From positions 1-64,000 of the forward strand of contig NZ_JAQFWP010000039.1 in NCBI RefSeq assembly GCF_027706745.1: a stretch of 64,000 bases of DNA, in the 5' to 3' direction. Source of the DNA: Nocardiopsis suaedae (GTDB taxonomy: Bacteria > Actinomycetota > Actinomycetes > Streptosporangiales > Streptosporangiaceae). Position 1 is the stretch's first letter, and each line of letters starts with the position of its first letter. This document shows positions 18,095-26,600 of the stretch, in pieces. The position numbers and the translations under genes were made by a program. Below the pieces are notes generated by a model. The model had not been told where the DNA came from and ran no database searches. It saw nothing but the letters and a program-made list of their open reading frames with translations.

Positions 18095-18156
18095 GATGAT
18101 CTCGACGAAAGTGCTGCCAAAACCGCCGGAATGACAGCACCTTTGTCGAGATCATC
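18095..18156. terminator. Dispersed palindrome, copy 1 (bidirectional terminator-like)
   Basis: Two 25-base arms (18095-18119 and 18132-18156) begin gatgatctcgac and end gtcgagatcatc, with a 12-base loop aaaccgccggaa. Three of 25 pairs are imperfect. The stop codon of the minus-strand DUF1275 gene (18152-18154) lies inside the right arm. A second member of the family is at 37708-37769, with arms and loop nearly identical. Confidence 0.85.
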
Positions 18157-18772
18157 GGGGATCCCCGCCGTCCGAGGGCGGGAACAGGGCTGCCGCCGCC
18201 ACGACCGCGGGCAGCGCCAGGTCCGCCGCCCACATCGGGGCCGCCTGCAGCACCGCCGTCGTGCAGGCCGCGCCGACCGCCAGGGACAGGATGATGCCCG
18301 CCTTCAGCGCCAGCGCCGCGTCGGGGCGGTTCAGCAGTGTCAGGTGTCCCAGCATCCCGGCCAGCACCCCGGTCACGTAGTTCACCGAGACCCCGGCCCC
18401 CGAGCGCTCCACGACGGCGCTCTGCATGCCCATCGCGACCGCCGCGACCGCCGTCATCGCCTCGATGGGGGCGCCCAGCATCCACGCCGTGGACAGTCCC
18501 GCGATCAGCACCGCCTCCACGGCCAGGATCCACCGCCTGCTCCGCCGGAAGACGTGGTCGGCGAGGGCGAATCCGGCCGCCAGCCCTGCGAGGAACGCGG
18601 CGAAGGCGGTCAGCGACCGCAGCGTCGCCGGGCCCGCCCCCTCGGCGAAGGACACCCCGAGCAGGACGACGTTGCCGGTCATGTTGGAGGTGAACACGTC
18701 CCCGAACCCGAGGAAGCTCAGCGTGTCGACGACCCCGGTCACGAAGGCCAGGGCGAGCAGGGACGTGCCCAT
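18152..18772 (-). CDS. DUF1275 (YoaK-like) membrane protein
   Basis: 206 aa with about six membrane helices. The opening LLALAFVTGVVDTLSFLGFG and the segment SNMTGNVVLLG are signatures of the DUF1275/YoaK family of small membrane proteins of unknown transport function, usual length 200-240. The ATG is the only start in the frame before conserved sequence; its upstream GGGGCACCGG is a weak ribosome site. The 95 bases after the preceding hypothetical gene suggest cotranscription with it. The last codon and stop run into the palindrome at 18095-18156, so the original C-terminus may have been altered by that element. Confidence 0.85.
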   Translation of the reverse strand: MGTSLLALAFVTGVVDTLSFLGFGDVFTSNMTGNVVLLGVSFAEGAGPATLRSLTAFAAFLAGLAAGFALADHVFRRSRRWILAVEAVLIAGLSTAWMLGAPIEAMTAVAAVAMGMQSAVVERSGAGVSVNYVTGVLAGMLGHLTLLNRPDAALALKAGIILSLAVGAACTTAVLQAAPMWAADLALPAVVAAAALFPPSDGGDPR

Positions 18773-18867
18773 CCGGTGCCCCGAGAGCGCCGTCGCGGCC
18801 CGCCCGGCGCCGTGGGCGAAACGGCCCCGGGCCCGTCCCGTTCCCTCCCCGTGCCCGGGTGCCGGGG

Positions 18868-19332
18868 TCAGGCGTCCTCCGTGGCGAGCAGGGCGCGGAA
18901 GCGGGCGTCGTGCTCGTCGGCGGGCGGGTCGGCGAAGTCCCCGACGAACACGGCCACGGCCCGCCGGCCGGTCCCCGCGGTGTTCTCGGTGTCGGCGGTG
19001 TCCTCGATCTCGGCGAGCATGCTCCGCCAGGCCGTCAGGTTGGGGTGCCGGACGTCCGTGCAGGCCTCGGCGGGGGACATCAGCCGAACGGCCTCGGCGA
19101 GCATGTACGGCGGGAGGTCGTAGGTGCGCGTCCCCGAGGCATGGCCGCACACCATCCCCAGGACGACGGCCGACAGGAACCCCGAGCGCCGGTTGACGGC
19201 AGGGAACGATGTTCCGTCATCGCCCACCAGCCCCACCCCGAAGGCCACCGGTGGCTCCCACCCCGGGATCGCCTCCTCGAACCGTTTGCGCGCGGCGGCG
19301 AGGTCGTCCTTGGTCGGCCATCGAGCAGTCAT
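18868..19332 (-). CDS. Hypothetical protein, 154 aa
   Basis: 154 aa, no family recognised. It is a mixed alpha/beta soluble protein, start MTARWPTKDDLAAARKRFEE, with a Trp/Pro-rich middle (WEPPVAFGVGLVGDDGTSF) and an acidic C-terminus. There are no membrane segments, signal peptide, metal motif or nucleotide loop. Codon usage is normal for the window. It lies between the Uma2 gene (35 bases upstream) and the DUF1275 gene and may be cotranscribed with both. Confidence 0.7.
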   Translation of the reverse strand: MTARWPTKDDLAAARKRFEEAIPGWEPPVAFGVGLVGDDGTSFPAVNRRSGFLSAVVLGMVCGHASGTRTYDLPPYMLAEAVRLMSPAEACTDVRHPNLTAWRSMLAEIEDTADTENTAGTGRRAVAVFVGDFADPPADEHDARFRALLATEDA

Positions 19333-19367
19333 GGGACGTATGGTGCCATAGGGCGAGGGCGCACCCG

Positions 19368-20006
19368 TCAGTCCTCAAGCTCCTCCGGGAGTCGGACCTC
19401 ATCGAGCTCGGCCAAGTCCACATCGATGTTGAACGGAACGGTCACCTTGAGGTGCTCTCGGAACACGCCGCTAGGACTGTACTGCTTCGTCGCCGGGTCC
19501 AACTCGTATACGTACGCCACGGCGGACTCGTCCTCTTCCAGCTCGATGCGCCAGAAGTGCTGAATGCCCGCCTCTGCATACAGGCGCGGCTTCCGCTCAC
19601 GGTCGCGAAGTTCGGAGTCAGGCGAGACCACTTCCACCGCGAGGGATACCGCTTCGACGGGAACCGAGGCATCCTTCCGACTCTTGATCTTTCTGGCGTC
19701 GACGATCATGAGGTCGGGGAGGGGGCGGTTCTTCGCGCTGATGACCGTCGAGATCTCACGGAGCACCCACATGGCCGGGGGCGCCTGATCCTTCAAGCGC
19801 TGCTCCAGCAGCGATATCAGGATCATGTGCAGGATCCTCTGGGGGCTCATGAAGATCAGGCTCCCGTCGATGAGCTCGGTGTGCGGAGGGAGGTCCGGGA
19901 TCCGGTCGAGGTCATCGGCGGTCCAGCCCTCAGGCGGAGGAACCGGCCACACACGCGGGGAAGGGGCGGGCTCGATCGGTTCCTCTTCCACGGGAAGGGC
20001 ACTCAT
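19368..20006 (-). CDS. Uma2 family (DUF820) PD-(D/E)XK-like protein
   Basis: 212 aa. The core reads TELIDGSLIFMSPQ, then RPLPDLMIVDARK, then SLAVEVVSPDSELRDRERK and YAEAGIQHFWRIELEE, which is the Uma2 family signature with the PD...EVxS nuclease-like site. Such proteins are abundant in actinomycetes and cyanobacteria; nuclease activity is predicted from fold but physiological roles are unclear. The start MSALPVEEE has GGAGG with 7 bases spacing; ATG at 20054 (AAGGGAGG, 6 bases) is an equally well-placed alternative adding 16 residues. GC content is visibly lower than in flanking genes, which hints at lateral acquisition. Confidence 0.85.
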   Translation of the reverse strand: MSALPVEEEPIEPAPSPRVWPVPPPEGWTADDLDRIPDLPPHTELIDGSLIFMSPQRILHMILISLLEQRLKDQAPPAMWVLREISTVISAKNRPLPDLMIVDARKIKSRKDASVPVEAVSLAVEVVSPDSELRDRERKPRLYAEAGIQHFWRIELEEDESAVAYVYELDPATKQYSPSGVFREHLKVTVPFNIDVDLAELDEVRLPEELED

Positions 20007-20161
20007 GTCGTCGCCTCCGGGGGGCGGATCGCGGTCGTCGCCAACGCCAGCCATCGCCATCCTCCCTTGACGGGTGTTTCTCGGATTCTCCCACCTCCAC
20101 CTGCCCATACCCGAAGGGAGCACTGTGTCGTGGCGGGCCGCATTGCTAGATTCGCCTGACC

Positions 20162-22003
20162 ATGAGCGGCGACGGCGCGGTATCCCACCGGAAAGGGCCC
20201 GTCCAGGAGGGCCTCCCCTGGGTGGTCGGGCTCCTGCTCGGGGTGCTCGCGCTCGGCCCCGGCCTCAAACGCGGGTTCATCCTCCGCTACGACATGGTCT
20301 TTGTGCCGAACCCCCCGCTCGGCCCCGTCCAGCTCGGGGCGGGGGAAGGGTTCCCGCGCGCCGTGCCCAGCGACGCTTTCGCCGCCCTCCTCTCCAAGGC
20401 GCTCCCGGCCGACATCGTCCAGTCGGTCCTGCTCCTCGCGATCTTCGTCCTCGCCTGCGCCGGAGCCGCGCGGCTCGTGCCCGGCCCACTCGCCGCCCGC
20501 CTGGCCGCCGGGGTCTTCTACGCCTGGAACCCCTTCATCGCCGAACGCCTCCTCCTCGGCCAGTGGGCCGTCCTCCTCGGCTGCGCCGGGCTGCCGTGGG
20601 CGCTGGCCGCCGCGGTGCGCCTGGCCGGGGCGAAGGACCTCCCCCGCCTGGTCACCGCGCTCGTCCCGGCGGCGGTCGGCGGGTTCTCATCGGCCGTGCT
20701 CTCCGCCCTGGTCGCCGTTCCCGCGGCGTTCGCCCGCCCCGGACCCGCCCTGCGGCGGTTCGGCTCGGCGCTGCTCGCCGTCGCCGCCGTCGCCGCGGTC
20801 TGCCTGCCCTGGCTCGTCCCGGCCCTGTCCGCGGCCGGCGGGGGCGCCCGCACCGACCCCGGGGCCGTCGACCTGTTCGCCGCCCGCGCCGACACCCCCT
20901 TCGGCGTCGCCGGGTCGCTGCTGACCCTCGGCGGCATCTGGAACGCCCAGGCCGTCCCCGACCTGTACGGCCACCCCTTCTTCGCCGCCTGCCGCCTGGC
21001 CCTGGCCCTGGCCGCCCTCGCCGGGTGGGTCCTCCTCCTGCGCCGGGGCTCCCTCGGACCGGCCGGGCCGGGGCTGACCGCCGCCGCGCTCGCCGGGTCC
21101 GCCGTCGCCCTGCTCGGCACCGTCGACCCCGGCCGCGACCTGCTGCGCGCGCTCATCGGGGCCTGGCCCGGCTTCGGTGCGCTGCGCGACGGCCACCTGT
21201 ACACCCCCCCGCACGCGCTCCTGCAGGCGGTCCGACTCGGCGGAGCCGCGGCCGGGCCGGCGCCGGGCGCCGGGCGGGCCGACCGCTCCGGGGCCGTCGC
21301 CGCCGCCCTGCTCGTCGCCGCGCCGCTCATCCTCCTCCCCGGCCTGGCCTGGGGCGCCGCCGGGAGGCTGACCCCCGTCGTCTACCCGGCGGAGTGGAGC
21401 GAGGTCCAGCGCGCCGTCGACGGCGACCCCGCCCCCGGATCGGTCCTGGTCCTGCCCTGGAGCGCCTACCGGGGCCTCGAAACGGCCGGCCCCGGCCGCA
21501 CCGCCGTCGTGCTCGACCCCGCCGTGAAACTGTTCGAGCGGCCCGTCGTGTGGAACGATGACCTTCGGGTCGCCGACGGCGGCACCGTGCGCGCCGCGGA
21601 GGGGGAGGACCCCGCCGCCCGCGCGGCCGCCGAGGCCGCCGCCGGGCCGGGCGGTGCGAGCGCGCCGGAGATCGGCGCGCTGGGCGTGCGGTACGTGCTC
21701 GTCGAGCGCGAGGCGCCCGACCCCACCTCCGCGGACGGCCCCCGGCACCTGAGCAAGAACAGGTTCTCGTCTGTTCTCCGCGCCTCGGAAAAGGTCCATG
21801 ACGGCCCTCTGCTGACCCTCTACCGCCTCCCGGCCGCGCATGTGAACGCGGTAAAAGTGGATCTGTCGGGCTTGGAAGTTACCGGCTGGTTGGTTACAGT
21901 TGGGTCCATCCTCTGGTCCCTGATTGCATCGAGTTCTAATCTCGTTTCCATGCGTCCGCTCCGGCCGGTCGGGGCGGAGCCGCGGAAGGAGAACCCCTCG
22001 TGA
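20162..22003 (+). CDS. Polytopic membrane protein, Rv0226c-like, cell-envelope locus
   Basis: 613 aa with roughly 11 hydrophobic helices. The conserved N-terminal motif LRYDMVFVPNPPLGP follows helix 1 in the first extracytoplasmic loop, and a long extracytoplasmic-looking segment with VLVLPWSAYRG lies near residue 425. The layout is that of GT-C-like membrane proteins. In Mycobacterium tuberculosis a comparable protein (Rv0226c) sits beside a GT4 (Rv0225) and a DUF3068 protein (Rv0227c), as here. A role in lipid-linked glycan transfer is plausible but not shown. Its TGA overlaps the GTG of the DUF2613 microprotein. Confidence 0.75.
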   Translation: MSGDGAVSHRKGPVQEGLPWVVGLLLGVLALGPGLKRGFILRYDMVFVPNPPLGPVQLGAGEGFPRAVPSDAFAALLSKALPADIVQSVLLLAIFVLACAGAARLVPGPLAARLAAGVFYAWNPFIAERLLLGQWAVLLGCAGLPWALAAAVRLAGAKDLPRLVTALVPAAVGGFSSAVLSALVAVPAAFARPGPALRRFGSALLAVAAVAAVCLPWLVPALSAAGGGARTDPGAVDLFAARADTPFGVAGSLLTLGGIWNAQAVPDLYGHPFFAACRLALALAALAGWVLLLRRGSLGPAGPGLTAAALAGSAVALLGTVDPGRDLLRALIGAWPGFGALRDGHLYTPPHALLQAVRLGGAAAGPAPGAGRADRSGAVAAALLVAAPLILLPGLAWGAAGRLTPVVYPAEWSEVQRAVDGDPAPGSVLVLPWSAYRGLETAGPGRTAVVLDPAVKLFERPVVWNDDLRVADGGTVRAAEGEDPAARAAAEAAAGPGGASAPEIGALGVRYVLVEREAPDPTSADGPRHLSKNRFSSVLRASEKVHDGPLLTLYRLPAAHVNAVKVDLSGLEVTGWLVTVGSILWSLIASSSNLVSMRPLRPVGAEPRKENPS

Positions 22004-22140
22004 TCAAGATCCTCGCCGCCTGCGTGATCGGCGCGGCGCTGGCGGGTGGGCTGGCCCTGGTCGGCACCACCGTCGCCACCAATTCCTCGGCGACCGCCGA
22101 GCCGGTCAACGAGTCCCTGTACAACTACGGCGACCGCTAG
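22000..22140 (+). CDS. DUF2613 small secreted/membrane protein, 46 aa
   Basis: 46 aa. GTG overlaps the upstream stop (GTGA) and AAGGAG precedes it, so it is translationally coupled. One hydrophobic helix (VIKILAACVIGAALAGGLAL) is followed by a short polar tail ending ESLYNYGDR, the hallmark of DUF2613. In mycobacteria a similar microprotein (Rv0236A) sits next to aftD, and here an aftD-like gene follows two genes later. The function is unknown. It could stabilise the membrane glycosyltransferases it accompanies. Confidence 0.85.
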   Translation: MIKILAACVIGAALAGGLALVGTTVATNSSATAEPVNESLYNYGDR

Positions 22141-22148
22141 CGCCGGGT

Positions 22149-22183
22149 CGGCGGGTGCGGCCCCTGGGGGGCCGCACCCGCCG
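22149..22183 (+). terminator. Perfect 16-bp hairpin
   Basis: Arms 22149-22164 and 22168-22183 pair perfectly around a three-base loop (tgg), 8 bases after the DUF2613 stop. It separates this transcript from the GT4-aftD operon. The remaining bases to 22326 should hold that operon's promoter; I see no certain boxes. Confidence 0.8.
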
Positions 22184-22326
22184 CCGCACCCGCGCCGACG
22201 GCCCCGTTCCCGCACCGTGCTCCCATCTCCCCTTCCGACCCTTCGATCCCCTACCCCTGGTGACCGGCGTGTAGCGGTCGGTGAAAAGTGCTTTCGTCGG
22301 GGGGAGCGGGCGGAACAGGAGAGCAT

Positions 22327-23679
22327 GTGGTCCACCCTGACCCGTACACCCCCCTCGTCCCCGACGCCTCCTACGGCCCGCCGGTGACCATGGCCCCCGA
22401 GGCCGTGCCCGACCCGCGTCCGACCCGCGCGCCGGACACCGACGCCGCCACCGGCGGCGCCACCGACGACGAGGCCGCTCTCGGCCCCCGCCTGGACGGC
22501 CGCCGCCTGGTGGTGGTCAACTGGCGCTGCCCCTGGCAGTCCACGGCCGGAGGGGCCGAGGAGTACGCCTGGCGGATCAGCCGCCACCTGGTCGGCCGCG
22601 GCGCCGTGGTCACCTTCCTCACCAGCCGCGAGCCGGGCCAGCCCCGGGTGGAGACCCGCGACGGGGTGGTCATCCGCCGGATGGGCGGAAAGTTCACCGT
22701 GTACCCGCTGGTGCTGCTGTGGCTGCTGCTCTGGCGCCGCGAGTTCCACGCCGCCCTGGACTGCATGAACGGCGTCCCGTTCTTCTCCCGCCTGGTGCTG
22801 CCCCGCCGCACCCGGGTGGTCAGCGTCGTGCACCACGTCCACGACCTGCAGTTCAACGCCTACTTCAGCCGCCCGCTGGCCTGGCTGGGCCGGTTCATCG
22901 AGTCGAGGGTCGCCTCCCTGGTCTACCGGTGCTGCACCACCGTCACCGTGTCGGAGTCCTCCCGCCGCGCCATGCGCGAGAAGCTGGGCTGGCGCGCCCC
23001 CATCGCCATCGTGCACAACGGCCGCCCGCCGCTGCAGCCGGTCGCCGGGGCCCCCGCCCGCACCCCCGGCCACCCCGCCGCGGACCTGGGCGCGCCCGCC
23101 CTGGTCAGCGTCGGGCGCCTGGTGGTGCAGAAGCGCGTCGCCCGCATCGTCGACGCCGCCGTCGCCCTGCGCGAGGAGCACCCCGGCCTGCGCGTGCACA
23201 TCGTCGGCCGTGGCCCCGAGGCCGACCCCATCGCCGAGCGCATCGGGCGCGAGGGACTGCACGACGCCGTGCGGCTGCACGGATTCCTGCCCGAGGACGA
23301 CAAGAACGCGGTGCTGGCCGGGGCGCTGCTGCACGTCACCGCCTCGGAGTTCGAGGGGTGGGGGCTGACCGTGATCGAGGCGGCGGCCCTCGGCGTCCCC
23401 ACGGTGGCCTACGATGTCGACGGCCTGCGCGACTCGGTGCGCGACGGTGAGACCGGGTGGCTCGTCCGCGACGGCGAGGACCTGGCCCAGGTCGTCGGCA
23501 AGGCCCTGGCCGAGCTGAGCGACCCGGCGCGGGCCGCGCAGGTGCGCCGGGCCTGCCGGGAGTGGGCGTCCCGCTTCACCTGGCAGCGCAGCGGCGCCGC
23601 GATGGCCCGGATCATCGCGGACGAGATCGACGGCATCGACGGCGCAGTGCGACAGGCAGGCACAGAGGCAGGCACGTGA
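22327..23679 (+). CDS. GT4-family glycosyltransferase (Rv0225-like)
   Basis: 450 aa. After a variable ~60-residue N-terminus the GT-B fold starts with VVVNWRCPWQSTAGGAEEYA. The second Rossmann half opens with LVSVGRLVVQKRVARIV, and the donor-site EFEGWGLTVIE (EX7E) is followed by GVPTVAYDVDGLRD. It is probably a retaining cytosolic transferase acting on a lipid-linked acceptor. The GTG is chosen because AGGAGA is 4 bases ahead; the frame extends 13 codons further without a ribosome site. Its TGA overlaps the GTG of the aftD-like gene, so the two are coupled, which fits sequential steps of the same envelope glycan. Confidence 0.87.
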   Translation: MVHPDPYTPLVPDASYGPPVTMAPEAVPDPRPTRAPDTDAATGGATDDEAALGPRLDGRRLVVVNWRCPWQSTAGGAEEYAWRISRHLVGRGAVVTFLTSREPGQPRVETRDGVVIRRMGGKFTVYPLVLLWLLLWRREFHAALDCMNGVPFFSRLVLPRRTRVVSVVHHVHDLQFNAYFSRPLAWLGRFIESRVASLVYRCCTTVTVSESSRRAMREKLGWRAPIAIVHNGRPPLQPVAGAPARTPGHPAADLGAPALVSVGRLVVQKRVARIVDAAVALREEHPGLRVHIVGRGPEADPIAERIGREGLHDAVRLHGFLPEDDKNAVLAGALLHVTASEFEGWGLTVIEAAALGVPTVAYDVDGLRDSVRDGETGWLVRDGEDLAQVVGKALAELSDPARAAQVRRACREWASRFTWQRSGAAMARIIADEIDGIDGAVRQAGTEAGT

Positions 23680-26600
23680 CCTTCACCGACGGCGAGGCGG
23701 ACGGCGGCCGCACCGCGGGCACCGACCAGGCCCTGGTCCGCAGGCTCAAGCTGCTGGCGGTCTGCCTGCTGCTGACCGGGGCCGCCCTCAGCCTGGACCC
23801 GCCGCTCATCGTCGGCGACACCAAGATCGACCTCACCGTCAACCCCACCGGGTTCCTGGAGCGCGCGCTCCACCTGTGGGACCCCTCCTACTTCGGGCAG
23901 ATCCAGAACCAGGCCTACGGGTACTTCTTCCCCAACGGCCCCTTCCACGCCCTGCTCATCGCGCTGGACATGCCCGAGTGGATGGTCCAGCGCACCTGGA
24001 TGGCGGTGCTTCTGTGCGCCGCCTTCCTGGGCACCGTCAAGGTCGCCGAGGCGCTGGGCATCGGCACCCTGAACACCCGCATCGTCGCCGGGCTCGCCTA
24101 CGCGCTGGCCCCCCGGGTGCTCACCCTCGTCTCCTACAACTCCGCCGAGCTGCAGCCGATGCTGCTGCTGCCGTGGATCCTGCTCCCGCTGGTCCACGGC
24201 AGCAGGCGCGGGACCCCGCCCATGCGCGCGGCCGCGCTCTCGGCGCTGGCGTTCCTGCTGTGCGGCGGCACCAACGCCGCCTCCGAGCTGGCCGTCCTCG
24301 TCGTCCCGCTGCTGTACCTGATCACCCGCGCCCCCGGGCCGCGCAAGCGCCGCCTGCTCCTCTGGTGGCTGGCGGCGCTGTTCTGCGTGTCGTTCTGGTG
24401 GCTGGTGCCGCTGCTGATCATGGGCCGCTACGTGTGGTCCTTCATGCCCTACACCGAGGACGCGGCCACCACCACCGGCATCACCTCGCTCGTCAACGCG
24501 CTGCGCGGCGCCTCCAACTGGATGGGCTACGTCCCCTCCTCCGCCGGGCGCCCGGCGCTGCCCGCCGGGGCCGAGCTGTCCACCGAGCCGTGGCTGGTGG
24601 CGGCCACGGCGGTGGTCGCCGGGCTGGGACTGGCCGGGCTGATCTGGCGGCGCACCCCCGAGCGGCTGTTCCTGCTCACCTCGGTGCTGGCCGGGACCGC
24701 GATCGTGGTGGCCGGGTACACCGGGCAGCTCGCCGGGCCGCTCGGGCCGACCGTGCAGGGGCTCCTCGACGGCGTGCTGGCGCCGTTCCGCAACATCCAC
24801 AAGTTCGACGCGCTGATCCGGTTCCCGCTGGTGCTGGGCCTGGCGCAGCTCCCGGTGGCCGTCGGCACCGACGCCGCGGCCCGCCGCGGCGGCCTGCTGC
24901 GCGCGCTCGCGCTGCCTCCGGGCACCGCCTACCGGGCCACCGCCGGCGCCTGCGCGGTGGCGTTCGCCGCGACGCTCACCCCCATCGCCACGGTCGGCAT
25001 CGCCACCCCCGGCGGCTTCGAGCGCATCCCCGCCTACTGGTACGACGCCACCCGCTGGATCGACGAGCACTCCACCGGCGGCATGACCATGGCCGTGCCC
25101 GGCTCCGCGCGCGGCGAGTACCAGTGGGGCCGCCCCATGGACGAGCCCATGCAGCCGCTCCTGGACAGCCCGTGGACCAACCAGCAGATCATCCCCTGGG
25201 GCTCGGCCGGGGTCTCCCGCCTCACCCAGGAGATCGACCAGCGCATCTCCTCGGGGCGGGGATCGGAGGGGCTGGCCCAGGCGCTCGCCCGGATGGGCGT
25301 CACCCACCTCCTCGTCCGCAACGACCTCCAGCGCGGCGGCAACAACGGGGGCTGGCCCGCGCGTGTGCACGAGGCCCTGCAGGACTCCCCGGGCATCGTG
25401 CGCCGCGCCTCCTTCGGGCCGACCGTCGGGGACGACCGGGCGGTGCCCGCCTCCCGCTGGTACGACCAGCCCTACCAGGCGCTGGAGATCTACGAGGTGC
25501 GCGGCGCCGCCCCCACGGTCGGCACCGTGCCCGCCGACGGGACCATGCGGGTCACCGGCGGCCCCGAATCCCTGCTGGCCCTGGCCGAGCAGGGGGCGCT
25601 CCCCGGCGACCGGCCGGTGATCATCGGCGACGACCCGGGCGCCGAGGACATCGCCCCGCAGGACACCGTCGCCGCCGATTCGGCCCGCCGCCGCGAGATC
25701 GTCTACTCCGACGTGCGGCGCAACATCAGCGCCACCCTGACCGCCGACGAGGACTACGAGCGCGACGCCCCCGCGCCCGACATCACCGACCCCGCCTGGG
25801 ACGGCTACACCGCGGTCGCCGAGGACTCCGGCATCGCCGCCGTCACCGCCTCCTCCACCGAGGCCGGGGCGGACGCCAGCCCCGGCACCCGCGACCCCGG
25901 GCGCAGCCCCTTCGCCGCCCTGGACGAGGCCCCCGACACCTCCTGGCGCTCCAGCTCCTTCAGCGGGGCCGAGGGCCAGTGGCTGGAGATCGGATTCGAG
26001 GAGCCGCGCGAGGTCGGCACCTTCACCGTCGCCTTCGAGCGGCTCGCCGGGGAGCCGCCGCCCTCGCGCATCAGCATCGTCACCGACGCGGGCCGCACCA
26101 CCGCCGCCGTGGCCGACGACGACCGGCCCCAGGAGTTCACCGCCCCCGAGGGCGAGACCGGGCGCCTGCGCGTCCGCGTCGACGAGCTCGCCTACGAGCC
26201 CGAGTACCGCTTCGGCACCCGCGTGGGCATCACCTCCATCGAGATCCCGGGCATGGAGGCGTCCCGGTCGCTGGCGGTGCCGGTCCCCGAGGGCGGTGCG
26301 GGGTCGTTCTTCTTCACCGGCTCCACCGGCACCGTCCCCGGCTGCATGGAGGGCTCCCAGGCGTGGGTGTGCAACCCCGGCCTGGAGGTGCAGGGCGAGG
26401 ACGCCGTGGGCATGAGCCGCACCTTCGACGTGGGGGCCGAGGCCGCCGCGCGGCCGAGCACCATCACCGGCCGGGTGGTCGCCGTCGACCCGCGCGACCT
26501 GGAGAACGCCGCCAACCGCGCGGGCGGGTACCCCGAAGTGACCTCCTCCTCCACCTCGGTGGGGCACCCGGCCGCCATCGGCCGCAACGCCTTCGACGGC

